From an uncultured Candidatus Poseidoniales archaeon (lineage in GTDB: Archaea; Thermoplasmatota; Poseidoniia; Poseidoniales; Poseidoniaceae): a stretch of DNA of 64,000 bases. The stretch is from positions 131,770 through 195,769 of the forward strand of contig CACODE010000001.1 in NCBI GenBank assembly GCA_902625885.1, written 5' to 3'. The notes beneath the pieces are model-generated. The model had not been told where the DNA came from. It worked only from the letters and a program-made list of their open reading frames with translations, and searched no databases. Positions 9,901 through 18,446 of the stretch are shown one piece after another (position 1 is the stretch's first letter; the number at the start of each line of letters is the position of its first letter). Made by a program: the position numbers and the translations under genes.

Positions 9901-10082
9901 ACGGTATGGCCACCGGTTGGGAATATCACTTCCAGTTTGATCCCTTTGACGGGGCGGACCGCATGGTGGACACGGACGGTGACGGGCACGTGAACTTCTG
10001 CGAATACAAGTGGGACACCAATCCCAGGAACCCAGTTTCCTATCCAGGCCAAGGTGAATTGTGCGACCCCTTTAGCGATTGA
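6999..10082 (+). CDS. Large secreted calcium-binding protein with thrombospondin type-3-like repeats
   Basis: 1027 aa from ATG 6999; the in-frame start 33 nt earlier adds residues before the hydrophobic segment and looks wrong. The N-terminus carries one hydrophobic stretch (AYVAIVSTLIFGSLFVGV) that serves as signal or anchor. Nearly the whole length is built from Asp-rich motifs of the type DTDxDGxxD followed by GWE (for example DTDGDELSDKLEL, DTDNDGMSDGWE, DTDSDGLSDLEE, DTDTDGDLLPDGWE-like), which in TSP3-type repeats coordinate calcium. No enzyme domain is visible; two non-repetitive islands lie near residues 450-530 and 710-800. A role as an extracellular surface or matrix protein is an inference. 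The gene is strongly acidic, as expected for a protein facing seawater calcium. Confidence 0.9.
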   Translation: MSLNHNQMAYVAIVSTLIFGSLFVGVSGFFQTSEEVGGFDSAVEEDIRGQSELMELAVDTDGDELSDKLELTQYGTDPEKWDTDNDGMSDGWEVQNGLNPLDNGESEDIDFDATNLDDDRDEAQVENETESWPDPNQGPNGDPDRDGLTNQAEQELGTDPQRSDSDNDGLNDRWESLYTTTVQTPGGDVVLFDPMDANYGCLLLDSAMENILEERFNGENGMPEWDELEVNGKHSCDMVLDTDDDGLANFEEEAFGTNPTARDSDMDLIDDIVEVANGSMALTTGVGEQCNEPLLQPLPHLGPFSGVDRSWFRMDMDGDGLLNGPSDWDTDGDGMPDGFEFCYSNPDLAPNAGYVLSPSNASDGYGDWDEDGLNNLEEYQVAQIFGEGNFTSPWLADTDQDEMPDQWEASNGLHPRSALNRDQDPDMDGYDLDQDGDVMYDDLENTAFVNSVEVVLGQQVSENQQVASARITLAGGNQQVVAMRAPVDGYVYELNVAVGQTIDSRIFSWMNIVEEEERFTNVMEYKANDRDRDGILDGRSTDPLNADTDSDGLIDGIEVMGWEILVVNRGVQPTWVTSDPGLYDTDADGLSDFDEYSSACNLAGSNASNPDTDSDGLSDLEEAGDNFMWEGESYSTSPCMFDTDNDGLEDGEEVVAGADNFLTHANKSDTDDDGLIDGQEVLFVPRPFQNPTNPLLNDTDGDGMLDGWEMQVKSAEDNTNSHSLWVAVSTWERPGCETTQTNSCTMQPGGYVWQNWLGGFALEPKFQVSEMNLTGFQMPTNSLCDGCNGRWALDPSLSSLKDDTFDVDNDTLANGMEAPDRWDTNPVDDDTDGDLLPDGWEVYYSQLAFENGLADNETVGVYGARGVMDPSMPDSDLDGIDDGFEDPDNDGLNRTGLVKRYCPGYNDTTNSECNIDPDTPDGQRFYDNLENYTNYEEMQNGTNPITNDTDGDEWNDGPEVYYQDHDDDGMATGWEYHFQFDPFDGADRMVDTDGDGHVNFCEYKWDTNPRNPVSYPGQGELCDPFSD

Positions 10083-10125
10083 TGAGACCAGGTGATGAGG
10101 GCTGAAACGGATTCGTGGCTCGCAT

Positions 10126-11658
10126 TTGTTGGCGTCCACGATTTTGCTCATCAGTGTCTTTGCATCTCCTGGCCTTGTTGCGGCAGAAAACCACGAAGGG
10201 GAAGTTGAACCACTGGATATCTCCTTTTATCAGGCAGATGGGGCTCATTTTGCAGAGTTGTTGGATGTGAATGGGTCCGCCACAGGGCCTCTTCGCAACG
10301 CAACGTGGAGTCTGCAGGACATCGATACCAACAGTACTTTGCTGTCTGGGATGTACCTGACAAATGTCAACCCCGTATCTGCCGATGTTTTCCTCTGGAA
10401 CCTCACCACAGACATCTCGGGAATGAATTGCACCTGCGTTCTCCATATCAAAGACGACGGGCAGGGGAATTACCGCTCCTGGGCGTTGTTGCTCTACATT
10501 GGCGACCAGAACCATCGTCCGGTCCTCGATGATGAATTGTCGCCTTACCGGCATGCTACGATGAACACGCCGATGCGGCAGTCCCATCCTGCCGTTCTCT
10601 CATCGGCATTTACGCTGTCGGAGGGCCTCATTCTGCCTCCCATGTCCAACGCGTTGACCAAAGTGTCCGCAAAGGTGTGCGAAGCACCGAACGGTGTCTG
10701 TGTGGCTTCGCAAACAACCCATAACCTCCCCTTCAACTTTTCATCCGATGCGGTTAACATCATCGTGAACCCTGCAGATCTCGAGTTGTCTCAAGGTCTA
10801 TGGCAGTTTGAAATATCGGCGACAGATGACCTTCTCCGAAGCACAGGGGACGTGATCAAGCATTTCCTCTACGATGTTCAACCACCCCATGTGACGTTAT
10901 CCCTTCATGGTTCAGTGAATGAGAGCGAACCTTTGATTGTTTATGCCACTGCTCAGGACGGTTATGTCGGTTCGGTGTACAACTACACATGGTCCATCGT
11001 TGACGAGAACGGCACCAAGGTTGAATTGGTTGCGGACAATACGATACAAAGCGGCCAAATTGTCCTCAACATCACGCAACAAGGCACGTACGTTGTCGAA
11101 GTCGTTGTGCGCGATAGAGCAGGTTTTACGAACACCACGTCAGCCGAATTTGTTGTGCTTAACATCCGTCCAACCGCCCGTGTGAGCGTTGACGGTTTCA
11201 CGGTTTCAAAGGACACAAAAGTGGTCTTACCGGAAGGTGTTGATTGGCTCATTAACGGTTCACAGAGTTATGACAACGAACCGATAGATTACCTGTGGGT
11301 GATCAATGAGGAGCGATCGTTGCGAGGCATTTCTTCGCTGGACCAGCAGCATTTTGACGGTCCCGGAACTTACAGGGTTGAGCTTATTGTTTTCGACGAC
11401 GACGGTTTTACGCACTCAAATGCGGTGATGGTGGAAATTCTTGGCGCAGAAGGTCCAGACAAAACAACATCGCCGGGGTGGATATTGGCTGGTTTGGCGG
11501 TTTTGGTCGTCGTTGTGTTGGCCATCAAACGGTTCGGTTCACGTCAGACAACAGAACTGCCGAAGTGGGCATCATTGGCGACTGCGAATGACGGAAAAGA
11601 TACAACAACGACACCAGATGTTGATGCAACGATTCAAGAAGACGAACATGCAGGATGA
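10126..11658 (+). CDS. Surface protein with Ig/PKD-like domains and C-terminal membrane anchor
   Basis: About 510 aa from TTG 10126. An in-frame CTG at 10102 would add KRIRGSHL, giving the positively charged start expected of a signal peptide, and GGTGAT lies at 10091-10096; stops at 10093 and 10096 bar anything longer. The hydrophobic core ends in LVAAENH. The exported part contains beta-rich repeats resembling cadherin/PKD domains (YVYATAQDGYVGSVYNYTW-type strands; SQSYDNEPIDYLWVI near residue 390) and many N-x-S/T sites. Near the end SPGWILAGLAVLVVVVLAI is a transmembrane helix followed by a short basic, then acidic, cytoplasmic tail. Function is likely adhesion or surface structure. It is downstream of the calcium-repeat protein and 3 nt before pepP. 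Confidence 0.83.
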   Translation: MLASTILLISVFASPGLVAAENHEGEVEPLDISFYQADGAHFAELLDVNGSATGPLRNATWSLQDIDTNSTLLSGMYLTNVNPVSADVFLWNLTTDISGMNCTCVLHIKDDGQGNYRSWALLLYIGDQNHRPVLDDELSPYRHATMNTPMRQSHPAVLSSAFTLSEGLILPPMSNALTKVSAKVCEAPNGVCVASQTTHNLPFNFSSDAVNIIVNPADLELSQGLWQFEISATDDLLRSTGDVIKHFLYDVQPPHVTLSLHGSVNESEPLIVYATAQDGYVGSVYNYTWSIVDENGTKVELVADNTIQSGQIVLNITQQGTYVVEVVVRDRAGFTNTTSAEFVVLNIRPTARVSVDGFTVSKDTKVVLPEGVDWLINGSQSYDNEPIDYLWVINEERSLRGISSLDQQHFDGPGTYRVELIVFDDDGFTHSNAVMVEILGAEGPDKTTSPGWILAGLAVLVVVVLAIKRFGSRQTTELPKWASLATANDGKDTTTTPDVDATIQEDEHAG

Positions 11659-11661
11659 ATC

Positions 11662-13032
11662 ATGTTCGCTGAGGCCCTGTCCCGTCTCCCGCCTCAGCCA
11701 GCCGAGACACAGGTTGGCGAATACCGTCAGCGACAATCCCTCCTGACCGACCAATTAAGGGAAAACGATGTCCTCGTTCTGGCATCACCGCGTCATGCCG
11801 TTCGCTCCAACGATGTTGGCTATCCGTACAGAACCTCGAGCGATCTGATTTACCTCACCGGGTGGCTTGAATCCGAAACCACCTACGTTCTGCGCCACAC
11901 GTCTGACGGTTGGAAGTCGTGTCTTTTCGTTCAAGCAAAAGACACCCTCAAGGAAATTTGGGAGGGCCGACGCCCGGGTGTGGAGGGAGCGCTTTCAGCC
12001 TACGCCATCGACGAGGCGTACAGTAACGAGGAGCTGGAAGAACGGTTGCTCGTTTGGATGAACGATGCGAAGCGGGTGTTTCATCGAGGCGGAACAAACA
12101 CTGCATTGGATTCTCTGGTGGAGTCCGCTGTGCGCCGACGCGATCGTGCTCGCCAACAATTTGGCACGGGGCCCGTGGCTGTCGAAGACCCCTCTGGTCT
12201 TTTGGCAGAACTTCGGTTGAGGAAATCAACCTCCGAGATAGACCAACTTGTATACGCCAGCAAGGTTGCAAGTCTCGCTCATGAACTGGCGATGAGGCAC
12301 AGTCGCAAAGGCATAACCGAGTACCAACTTCAAGGCGTCATTGAGGGATTCTTTGCTTATGCGGGCACCGCAGGCTGGTCCTATCCATCCATCGTAGGCT
12401 GCGGTGAAAACGCCACCATCTTGCACTACAAGACCAACAGCGATGTGTGCGGTGATGACGAAGTAATTTTGATTGACGCAGGAGCAGAATACAGAGGCTA
12501 CGCAAGCGACATCACGCGCTCATGGCCCATTTCCGGCACCTTCACCGAAGCCCAGAAGGAGATCTACGAGGTTGTCCTCGATGCTCAGCTGGCTGGCATT
12601 GAAGCATGCCAGGTCGGCAACCCATACACGGCACCGCATGAGGCGGCACGGCGCGTGATGGCGGAGGGATTGATTCGGCTAGGCGTAATCTCTCAAACGG
12701 TTGAAGAAGCGCTGGATTTGGAAACCGGCGAACTCAAGCGATGGTACATGCACAACACAAGCCACTGGATCGGTCTGGACGTTCATGATGTGGGCGTCTA
12801 CAAACCCGGGGGTGAACCTCGGTTGCTCGAGCCCGGGATGTGCTTAACGGTTGAACCCGGGTTGTATTTTGGTGCATGGCGACCTGATGTGAAATGCCCA
12901 AAACGCTACGCAAACATCGGCATCAGAATAGAGGACGACATCCTGATCACAGACGACGGGCCGGTAATCTTGACGGACGATTGTCCAAAAACCATCGAGG
13001 AAATAGAAGCGATTGTTGGGAACGGTCCGTGA
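11662..13032 (+). CDS. pepP: Xaa-Pro aminopeptidase (aminopeptidase P, M24B)
   Basis: 456 aa. It removes N-terminal residues preceding proline, using two metal ions in a pita-bread fold. The N-terminal creatinase-like domain (RSNDVGYPYRTSSDLIYLTGW) is typical of aminopeptidase P. The metal ligands are visible in the C-terminal domain: two Asp in IDAGAEYRGYASDITRSWP, His in MHNTSHWIGLDVHDVG, Glu in LTVEPGLYF and Glu in GIRIEDDILI. The length matches PepP of bacteria (about 440 aa). It has no signal peptide, so it acts in the cytoplasm and probably finishes digestion of imported peptides. It starts 3 nt after the upstream surface-protein gene and is followed by mqnC. Confidence 0.95.
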   Translation: MFAEALSRLPPQPAETQVGEYRQRQSLLTDQLRENDVLVLASPRHAVRSNDVGYPYRTSSDLIYLTGWLESETTYVLRHTSDGWKSCLFVQAKDTLKEIWEGRRPGVEGALSAYAIDEAYSNEELEERLLVWMNDAKRVFHRGGTNTALDSLVESAVRRRDRARQQFGTGPVAVEDPSGLLAELRLRKSTSEIDQLVYASKVASLAHELAMRHSRKGITEYQLQGVIEGFFAYAGTAGWSYPSIVGCGENATILHYKTNSDVCGDDEVILIDAGAEYRGYASDITRSWPISGTFTEAQKEIYEVVLDAQLAGIEACQVGNPYTAPHEAARRVMAEGLIRLGVISQTVEEALDLETGELKRWYMHNTSHWIGLDVHDVGVYKPGGEPRLLEPGMCLTVEPGLYFGAWRPDVKCPKRYANIGIRIEDDILITDDGPVILTDDCPKTIEEIEAIVGNGP

Positions 13033-13044
13033 TTGGGTGATTCT

Positions 13045-14232
13045 ATGAAGTGGCAACGCATTCTCAAAGAGCAACTCAAATGGACTCGGTCCTGTTCAGA
13101 TGACTTGCGACTTTCTTCCTCTGACGCGGTGGAACTGTACAACAATGCACCACTGCACGCTCTCATGCGAGCAGCACACGCTCGGCGTCTTGCCATGCAT
13201 CCGCATGGTGAGGTAACCTACCTCGTTGATCGAAACATCAACTACACCAATGTCTGCACCATCAATTGCCAATTTTGCTCCTTTTATCGCGCACCCGGTC
13301 ATGAAGAGAATTACACGCAAACCTACGAAGAAATATCAGAACGCATACGGGAGTTGGAAGCGATAGGTGGTTCGAGGATCCTCATGCAGGGAGGTGTGAA
13401 CCCGGCGCTGTCCATGGATTGGTACGTTGGACTTCTTCAGCATCTTCGCAAAAACCACCCAACCATCGATATTGACTGTTTCAGTCCCATTGAAATTCAG
13501 GGCATGGCGGCCGTCTGTGAGATGTCGACGCTGGAAGTCCTTCAACAACTCAAGAAAGCGGGGATGCACGGTCTTCCTGGTGGAGGTGCTGAAATGCTCG
13601 TGGACGATGTGCGAAAGAACGTCTCGCCCAAAAAAGGAGCACCGGCCAATTGGTTGCGGGTCATGGGTGAGGCCCAATCATTGGGATTGACAACCAGTGC
13701 CACAAACGTCATTGGATTCGGTGAAGATTTTGCCGCACGTGTAGAGCACATGAGAAAAATCAGAAACTTGCAAGCGCACTCCCTCAAGCATTACGGCACT
13801 GGCTTCACATCCTTCATCGCATGGCCGGTTCAACTGGAGACCAACACGTTCGGTCGTCGAAATCGAGGTCAAAACAAGCACGTCCTCGGCGCTGGTTCAT
13901 CGGAATACCTTCGCCACTTGGCCATATCTCGCCTGTTCCTTGACAACATTGAGCACATTCAGGCCTCATGGCCCACCATGGGCATCGCCGTTGCCCAAAT
14001 GGCCCTTCTCGCCGGGGCAGACGACGCTGGTTCGACCATGATGGAAGAGAACGTTGTCTCGGCTTCTGGAACGACGAAATTGGACGCCACGGAAACCGAA
14101 TTGCAATCGTCAATCATCCGAGCTGGATTCAAACCCCGTCGAAGAAACAGCGATTACGACCGTCTGGACACCACCTTGCTGGTGCCGGAATTGGATGAAT
14201 TGGTCGCACCGCCGCCGGTCATCATGTTGTAG
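13045..14232 (+). CDS. mqnC: Cyclic dehypoxanthinyl futalosine synthase (radical SAM, menaquinone synthesis)
   Basis: 395 aa. MqnC closes the ring of dehypoxanthine futalosine in the futalosine route to menaquinone. The radical-SAM motif CTINCQFC (C71, C75, C78) lies in the signature VTYLVDRNINYTNVC, and LPGGGAEMLVDDVR follows near residue 180; both are closer to MqnC than to the related CofH or MqnE. I chose ATG 13045 over TTG 13033 because GGTGAT ends 3 nt before it. The 3' end overlaps the convergent lipoprotein gene by 11 nt. No other mqn gene is in the window. CofH (F420 synthesis) is the main alternative. The quinone-linked PyrD in the same window is consistent with a menaquinone user. 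Confidence 0.88.
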   Translation: MKWQRILKEQLKWTRSCSDDLRLSSSDAVELYNNAPLHALMRAAHARRLAMHPHGEVTYLVDRNINYTNVCTINCQFCSFYRAPGHEENYTQTYEEISERIRELEAIGGSRILMQGGVNPALSMDWYVGLLQHLRKNHPTIDIDCFSPIEIQGMAAVCEMSTLEVLQQLKKAGMHGLPGGGAEMLVDDVRKNVSPKKGAPANWLRVMGEAQSLGLTTSATNVIGFGEDFAARVEHMRKIRNLQAHSLKHYGTGFTSFIAWPVQLETNTFGRRNRGQNKHVLGAGSSEYLRHLAISRLFLDNIEHIQASWPTMGIAVAQMALLAGADDAGSTMMEENVVSASGTTKLDATETELQSSIIRAGFKPRRRNSDYDRLDTTLLVPELDELVAPPPVIML

Positions 14233-17200
14233 GTCCATAGAAGACGATCCATACCTCGCCACGAATGTTCCTGCCGCCGTTGCCGATACCGTCTGATGGA
14301 ACGTATTCAGCCCCGTTGAAGAGGCCTCTGTAAATCAGATGGTTGGTGTTGTTCGTTGCGTTATCGACCCAATCCGTGATGTTGTAAATCCACTGTTCGA
14401 CATTTTGACCAGCGCACCATCCTGCTCTACCAAACGGCCACGAGCCGTATTGGTTGGCCACAACCCCGTTTCTGACTTCGTTTTCACAGCCCTCTCTATC
14501 GTGAACGATGGGGTGCCACTCATAGGCGTGGTGCTGGCCCATGGTGTAGTGGTGTTCATGATCGCAGAACTCGGCGCAATTCTCTGCGTCCTGCCCAAAC
14601 CCATGCCCGGTAATTGTTGCGACGATTTTAACGCTTGTAGCTTCAGGAGGCACCGTAAAATTGAGTTGACGTACATACCTCGTCTCGTCGTTGTATGTCC
14701 CGTCAAATTGCCCGCCGCTAAAGGCGTAAGTGGCGTTCACTGAGCGTGTGCCGCTTCCCCAATCGCTGAACAAAAATTTGACCGTCATGTCGCCTTTTTC
14801 AGCTCCAGCATACCTGAAACGGCGGTCTTCTCCATCGTTGAGCATAAAGAGGTACGGCGATATATCCGTGAGCCACATGCCCTCCCGACCGTAAGTGGTT
14901 ATCCATCGGACTGCCTCGGTGTTGCAGACGGAGCTGTTTGTTCGGTCGCAAATGAACAGGTAAGCCAAGCGATCCCACTCGTGACAACCGCCAAACGAAC
15001 CGTCTTGTTTCTGGTATCGGTTGCTCCGCTCAAAACATGCATGCTCATGGTAGACTTCGAGCGTGTCGTAAGAGGACATGTTGTTTGGCAGATTGAACGT
15101 TGCGTTGGTGTAGGAATTGTAGCCTCCACCCCAACCTCCTGAATGCCGCTGGAAGTCCATGATGTCCACAACGTGAACGGCGGGGTCGGTTTCTCTGATC
15201 TTTGTTGGGAATTCCGCATTCCATTGATTTGGTTCGTGCGACAGATGGTATGGGTCACTGCCTTGGCTTGTCCAAGATGTCAAGGAACCCGTTTCACGAG
15301 CAAGTTGGAATCGGTCAATGCCAACAAAGAAGGGGTTGTTGAAGGCGTTGATGATGGCTCCAATACCGCCGCCGAGGTTGTTCGCATCGATGTCAATGTA
15401 GTGTATTCTGCTGTCCCAGTGGGCTTCTTCACTGTTGGTCAGTCCAGCACGAACTGCGTTGCGTTGCTGAATGACATCGTTGTGGTAGCCGGTGTCAAAT
15501 GAGCCGTAGAACAGGTGCGTGTTCAACGGTAAATTCCGGATGAATTTACCTGGGTTTTGGGCCCAAGTAGCGCTGTTGCTGGTTCCCTGACTGTTGGTGT
15601 ACTTGAACATGAACAGGTACACATCATCGCCGGTCCATTCGTTTTTGAAATTGAACGTACCGCTCAGGGTTGGGAAAGAAAACTGTGGGACAACTTGCAT
15701 CGGTCCGTTGAGGGTTGAGGCGTCAGTCCAGTCGACCGGCTGCTGCACCACGGCACACCCCGTCTGGTCGATGGTCCACCGTACGGGCGATTGCGGGCAT
15801 TCGTCCACGTTAGCAAACACACCATCACCGTCCAAATCGGCGCAACCAACGGGGTTCACGGACAAACCGTCTGGCGTTCCTTCGCACTCATCGATAAGGT
15901 CGTTGATTCCATCACCGTCCGTGTCACGTTCCACAGCGGCGCAACCCCTATCGTCAACGTCTGTTGCGTTGATGGGTGTTTTTGGACACATGTCCAGCAT
16001 AGCGCCTGTGGCGTTGACATCGTTCACGCCGTCGTTATCATCGTCTTCGTCTTCGGTTTGGTCTTGACAGCCATCGTTGTCCCAATCACTTGAGGCGTTG
16101 GATGCCCAATTAGCGGCGCCTTTGCTGCACGCATCGTTGTCGTCTTCGTGGTCGTCGTTGTCGTCGTTGTCGTCCTCGTCAACGTCAGAGCATCCATCCT
16201 TGTCCCAATCGGTGTAGAGGTTGGATGACCAGCCTTTTCGCCCGACAGGGCAGAGGTCTTCCATGTCTTCCACACCGTCGTTATCGTCGTCAGTGTCTTC
16301 ATCGGCGTCATGACAACCGTCGTAATCGTAATCGGCCCATGGCGTGCTCACCCACCCGTAGGATGACGGGCACAGGTCGTAAGTGTCGATGATACCGTCG
16401 TTGTCATCGTCTTCATCCTCGTCGTTGTCCCTGCAACCGTCTTGGTCGCCGTCGGTTTGAGCCGTGGATTGCCAACCATCGTTTGCACCGATGCCCTCGG
16501 GACATCGGTCGTTAACATCTTGCACGCCATCGCCGTCTTTGTCGTCACCAGCGCCCTCGATGATCACTTCTGTTGTCGCCATGTCCGTGAGTTTGTGGTA
16601 TCGGCCGCAGTTGGCCTGCGTGGTGATGGTGTGAGAATCCGTTGCTTCTGTAAAATCAAGCATGATGTTCCATTTACCTTCGTCCGAAAGACTCACCGTT
16701 CCTTCGCTACCGTCGGAGATGCTGTACGCAATCGTGCACGAGTCGAGGTACAAGTGCTCAACCGAACCCTGGAACCAAACAACGCTAGGTTCGTCTAGGA
16801 TAATACGAGGCGATGTGGAAAGAATAGGGGCAGGTTCTTGGGGTGCCGTCACGGTTAACGCTAGGACAATCGGTTCCAGCGGCGGCACCAGCGAGGTTTC
16901 ACCTGTGTTTGTTACGGTCAAGGATACGATGTGCTGTTCCACGACCGTCGGCGTGAACTTCAGAGTGTAGCCGATATCGGTCTTTTCCCCAACCAAGTCC
17001 TCGACGGGTGTAAAGTCGGCCATCAAAACCGCCGGTTCTACCGACCAGGTACCAAGGCCTTCTTGTTGTACACCGAGGACATAAACGGCTTGATTTCCGA
17101 CCTCTATGGTTTCGGGATGACTGATGAGGCTGGTTTGAAGCGTGAAGGTTTGGGTAGCCTCCTCTGCAGGTTCAGGTGCTGTTTCGGTGGCGCCTAAACA

Positions 17201-17257
17201 ACCTCCGAGCAACATAAGGGCGACGAGGGAGAAAGCCGACAACTGTTTCGTTCCCAT
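14222..17257 (-). CDS. Lipoprotein with calcium (TSP3-like) repeats and a PNGase F-like C-terminal half
   Basis: 1011 aa. The N-terminus is a lipoprotein signal with lipobox LLGGC, followed by an Asp/Glu-rich linker. Residues of roughly 240-480 hold at least eight DxDxDGxxD calcium repeats (DKDGDGVQDVNDRCPE, DYDYDGCHDADEDTDDDNDG). The C-terminal 300 residues resemble peptide-N-glycosidase F: a Cys-flanked CHEWDRLAYLF (D762 matches the catalytic Asp60 of flavobacterial PNGase F in CDEWDRYANVY), NCAEFCDHEHH (E896 matches Glu206 in GCAEWCFRTH), and SWPFGRAGWCAG near the end (matches WAPDRAGWCPG). PNGase F cleaves N-glycans from proteins. Activity is inferred; the third catalytic residue (Glu118) could not be aligned with confidence. 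No ribosome binding site is evident, so it may be leaderless. Confidence 0.9.
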   Translation of the reverse strand: MGTKQLSAFSLVALMLLGGCLGATETAPEPAEEATQTFTLQTSLISHPETIEVGNQAVYVLGVQQEGLGTWSVEPAVLMADFTPVEDLVGEKTDIGYTLKFTPTVVEQHIVSLTVTNTGETSLVPPLEPIVLALTVTAPQEPAPILSTSPRIILDEPSVVWFQGSVEHLYLDSCTIAYSISDGSEGTVSLSDEGKWNIMLDFTEATDSHTITTQANCGRYHKLTDMATTEVIIEGAGDDKDGDGVQDVNDRCPEGIGANDGWQSTAQTDGDQDGCRDNDEDEDDDNDGIIDTYDLCPSSYGWVSTPWADYDYDGCHDADEDTDDDNDGVEDMEDLCPVGRKGWSSNLYTDWDKDGCSDVDEDDNDDNDDHEDDNDACSKGAANWASNASSDWDNDGCQDQTEDEDDDNDGVNDVNATGAMLDMCPKTPINATDVDDRGCAAVERDTDGDGINDLIDECEGTPDGLSVNPVGCADLDGDGVFANVDECPQSPVRWTIDQTGCAVVQQPVDWTDASTLNGPMQVVPQFSFPTLSGTFNFKNEWTGDDVYLFMFKYTNSQGTSNSATWAQNPGKFIRNLPLNTHLFYGSFDTGYHNDVIQQRNAVRAGLTNSEEAHWDSRIHYIDIDANNLGGGIGAIINAFNNPFFVGIDRFQLARETGSLTSWTSQGSDPYHLSHEPNQWNAEFPTKIRETDPAVHVVDIMDFQRHSGGWGGGYNSYTNATFNLPNNMSSYDTLEVYHEHACFERSNRYQKQDGSFGGCHEWDRLAYLFICDRTNSSVCNTEAVRWITTYGREGMWLTDISPYLFMLNDGEDRRFRYAGAEKGDMTVKFLFSDWGSGTRSVNATYAFSGGQFDGTYNDETRYVRQLNFTVPPEATSVKIVATITGHGFGQDAENCAEFCDHEHHYTMGQHHAYEWHPIVHDREGCENEVRNGVVANQYGSWPFGRAGWCAGQNVEQWIYNITDWVDNATNNTNHLIYRGLFNGAEYVPSDGIGNGGRNIRGEVWIVFYGPTT

Positions 17258-17294
17258 GCGCTATGGTTGCCTACGCTGTCTTTGAATGTGTTGT

Positions 17295-18437
17295 TTAGGT
17301 GATGTCCAACTCGCTTCTCCCGTCATGCAAGGGGAGGGCCGTGAGCGTTCCGGCCTCAGCAGCATGGGCGACTTTCAAGGGTTGCACCCACAACAGGGCA
17401 CCACCCCGTTGCCTGTCAATACGAAGAACAAGTTCCCAGTGGATTCGCAGCAAGTCGGTGTGAACGGAACCCGGCCATGCTGGCTCGGGTGGTGCGATGC
17501 TCAGGACCTCTCCCTCGTGCCATCGCTGAGCTTCACCCTGTTGCATCACTCGCATCGGGCGGAGGTAGAGGCCGCCCCTGACCTCTTTCAGTTCCATGGG
17601 AGCGTCTTCACCACCTGCTGTCCCATCGTCCAAACCCACCTCCCAGTGGTGAGGCAACTCCGTAGATAGCCCGGGTGGTGGTTGGCTACCAGATTCTCTT
17701 CCCAGCGTTTGAAAAAGCGTTTCCCTGGAGGGTGGAAGAACCCCAACGCGAAGAAAAGCGTCCACGTGATTCCAGGAATCCACCCATTCGGGAAAGGACA
17801 CGGCTATCTTGAGGGATTCGTTGGCCGTGCTGTCCTTCTCAAATTGTATGACGGGTGTTTGCAAGTTCCTTTTGAGAAAGCGGTTTTGCCTTCTCAATTC
17901 AAGCAGGTTGGCCATGATGCGGATCACCAGGGGTGCGAAGATGAGGGGGACCACGACCACGGCCAATTGCGGGTAGTCAAGCAAGCCCCATCGCACGGTG
18001 TCCAAGCCGTACACAGGAAGGTTGAGAAAAAGCAGAACTGGGGAGATGAACAGGTAAAACAGACAGACGAGAAGGACCACGACGACACCGTTGATGAACT
18101 GTCGGAGTATGTTGTGTATGGGGTTGGGAATCAGGTACCATCCCCTTCGCTGACGTTCCACCAAACGGACATATGGGCCATCTTCGAGATGAGGTGTGTC
18201 TCTTTGTACCTCAATGGTTTCTTCACCGTAAACATAGGAGCGTTCTATGAACCAGCCGTCTTCCTTCCCGAGTGTAAAAGCCGGAGGTCTTTCAGAAGCG
18301 GCCATCATGGCTTCCTTTACCGTGGGATAATCGCCGATTTTATGCTGTTGTTTGGCTATGGGCAGTGCCTCAGGGTACCAACGTGCCGCCTCAAAAGGTG
18401 GGTAGCGAACACGATGCTGCTCGTAGAGAGGTTTCAC
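17295..18437 (-). CDS. Membrane protein of unknown function
   Basis: 380 aa with a soluble N-terminal part of about 110 residues, two strong membrane segments (near GVVVVLLVCLFYLFISPVLL and LAVVVVPLIFAPLVIRIMA) and a soluble C-terminal part of about 180 residues rich in beta strands (RGGLYLRPMRVMQ, IHWELVLRIDRQRGGALLWV). No catalytic motif or recognised domain is seen. It lies between the lipid reductase gene (9 nt upstream) and the PNGase F-like lipoprotein (37 nt downstream), all on the minus strand, so it may belong to a cell-envelope transcription unit. Confidence 0.82.
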   Translation of the reverse strand: MKPLYEQHRVRYPPFEAARWYPEALPIAKQQHKIGDYPTVKEAMMAASERPPAFTLGKEDGWFIERSYVYGEETIEVQRDTPHLEDGPYVRLVERQRRGWYLIPNPIHNILRQFINGVVVVLLVCLFYLFISPVLLFLNLPVYGLDTVRWGLLDYPQLAVVVVPLIFAPLVIRIMANLLELRRQNRFLKRNLQTPVIQFEKDSTANESLKIAVSFPEWVDSWNHVDAFLRVGVLPPSRETLFQTLGRESGSQPPPGLSTELPHHWEVGLDDGTAGGEDAPMELKEVRGGLYLRPMRVMQQGEAQRWHEGEVLSIAPPEPAWPGSVHTDLLRIHWELVLRIDRQRGGALLWVQPLKVAHAAEAGTLTALPLHDGRSELDIT

Positions 18438-18446
18438 CTTGCCACC

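Noticed and set aside
16020-16470. Short tandem repeats that could suggest a CRISPR array
   Set aside because: They encode Asp-rich calcium repeats in a long open frame, differ between copies and have no constant spacers.
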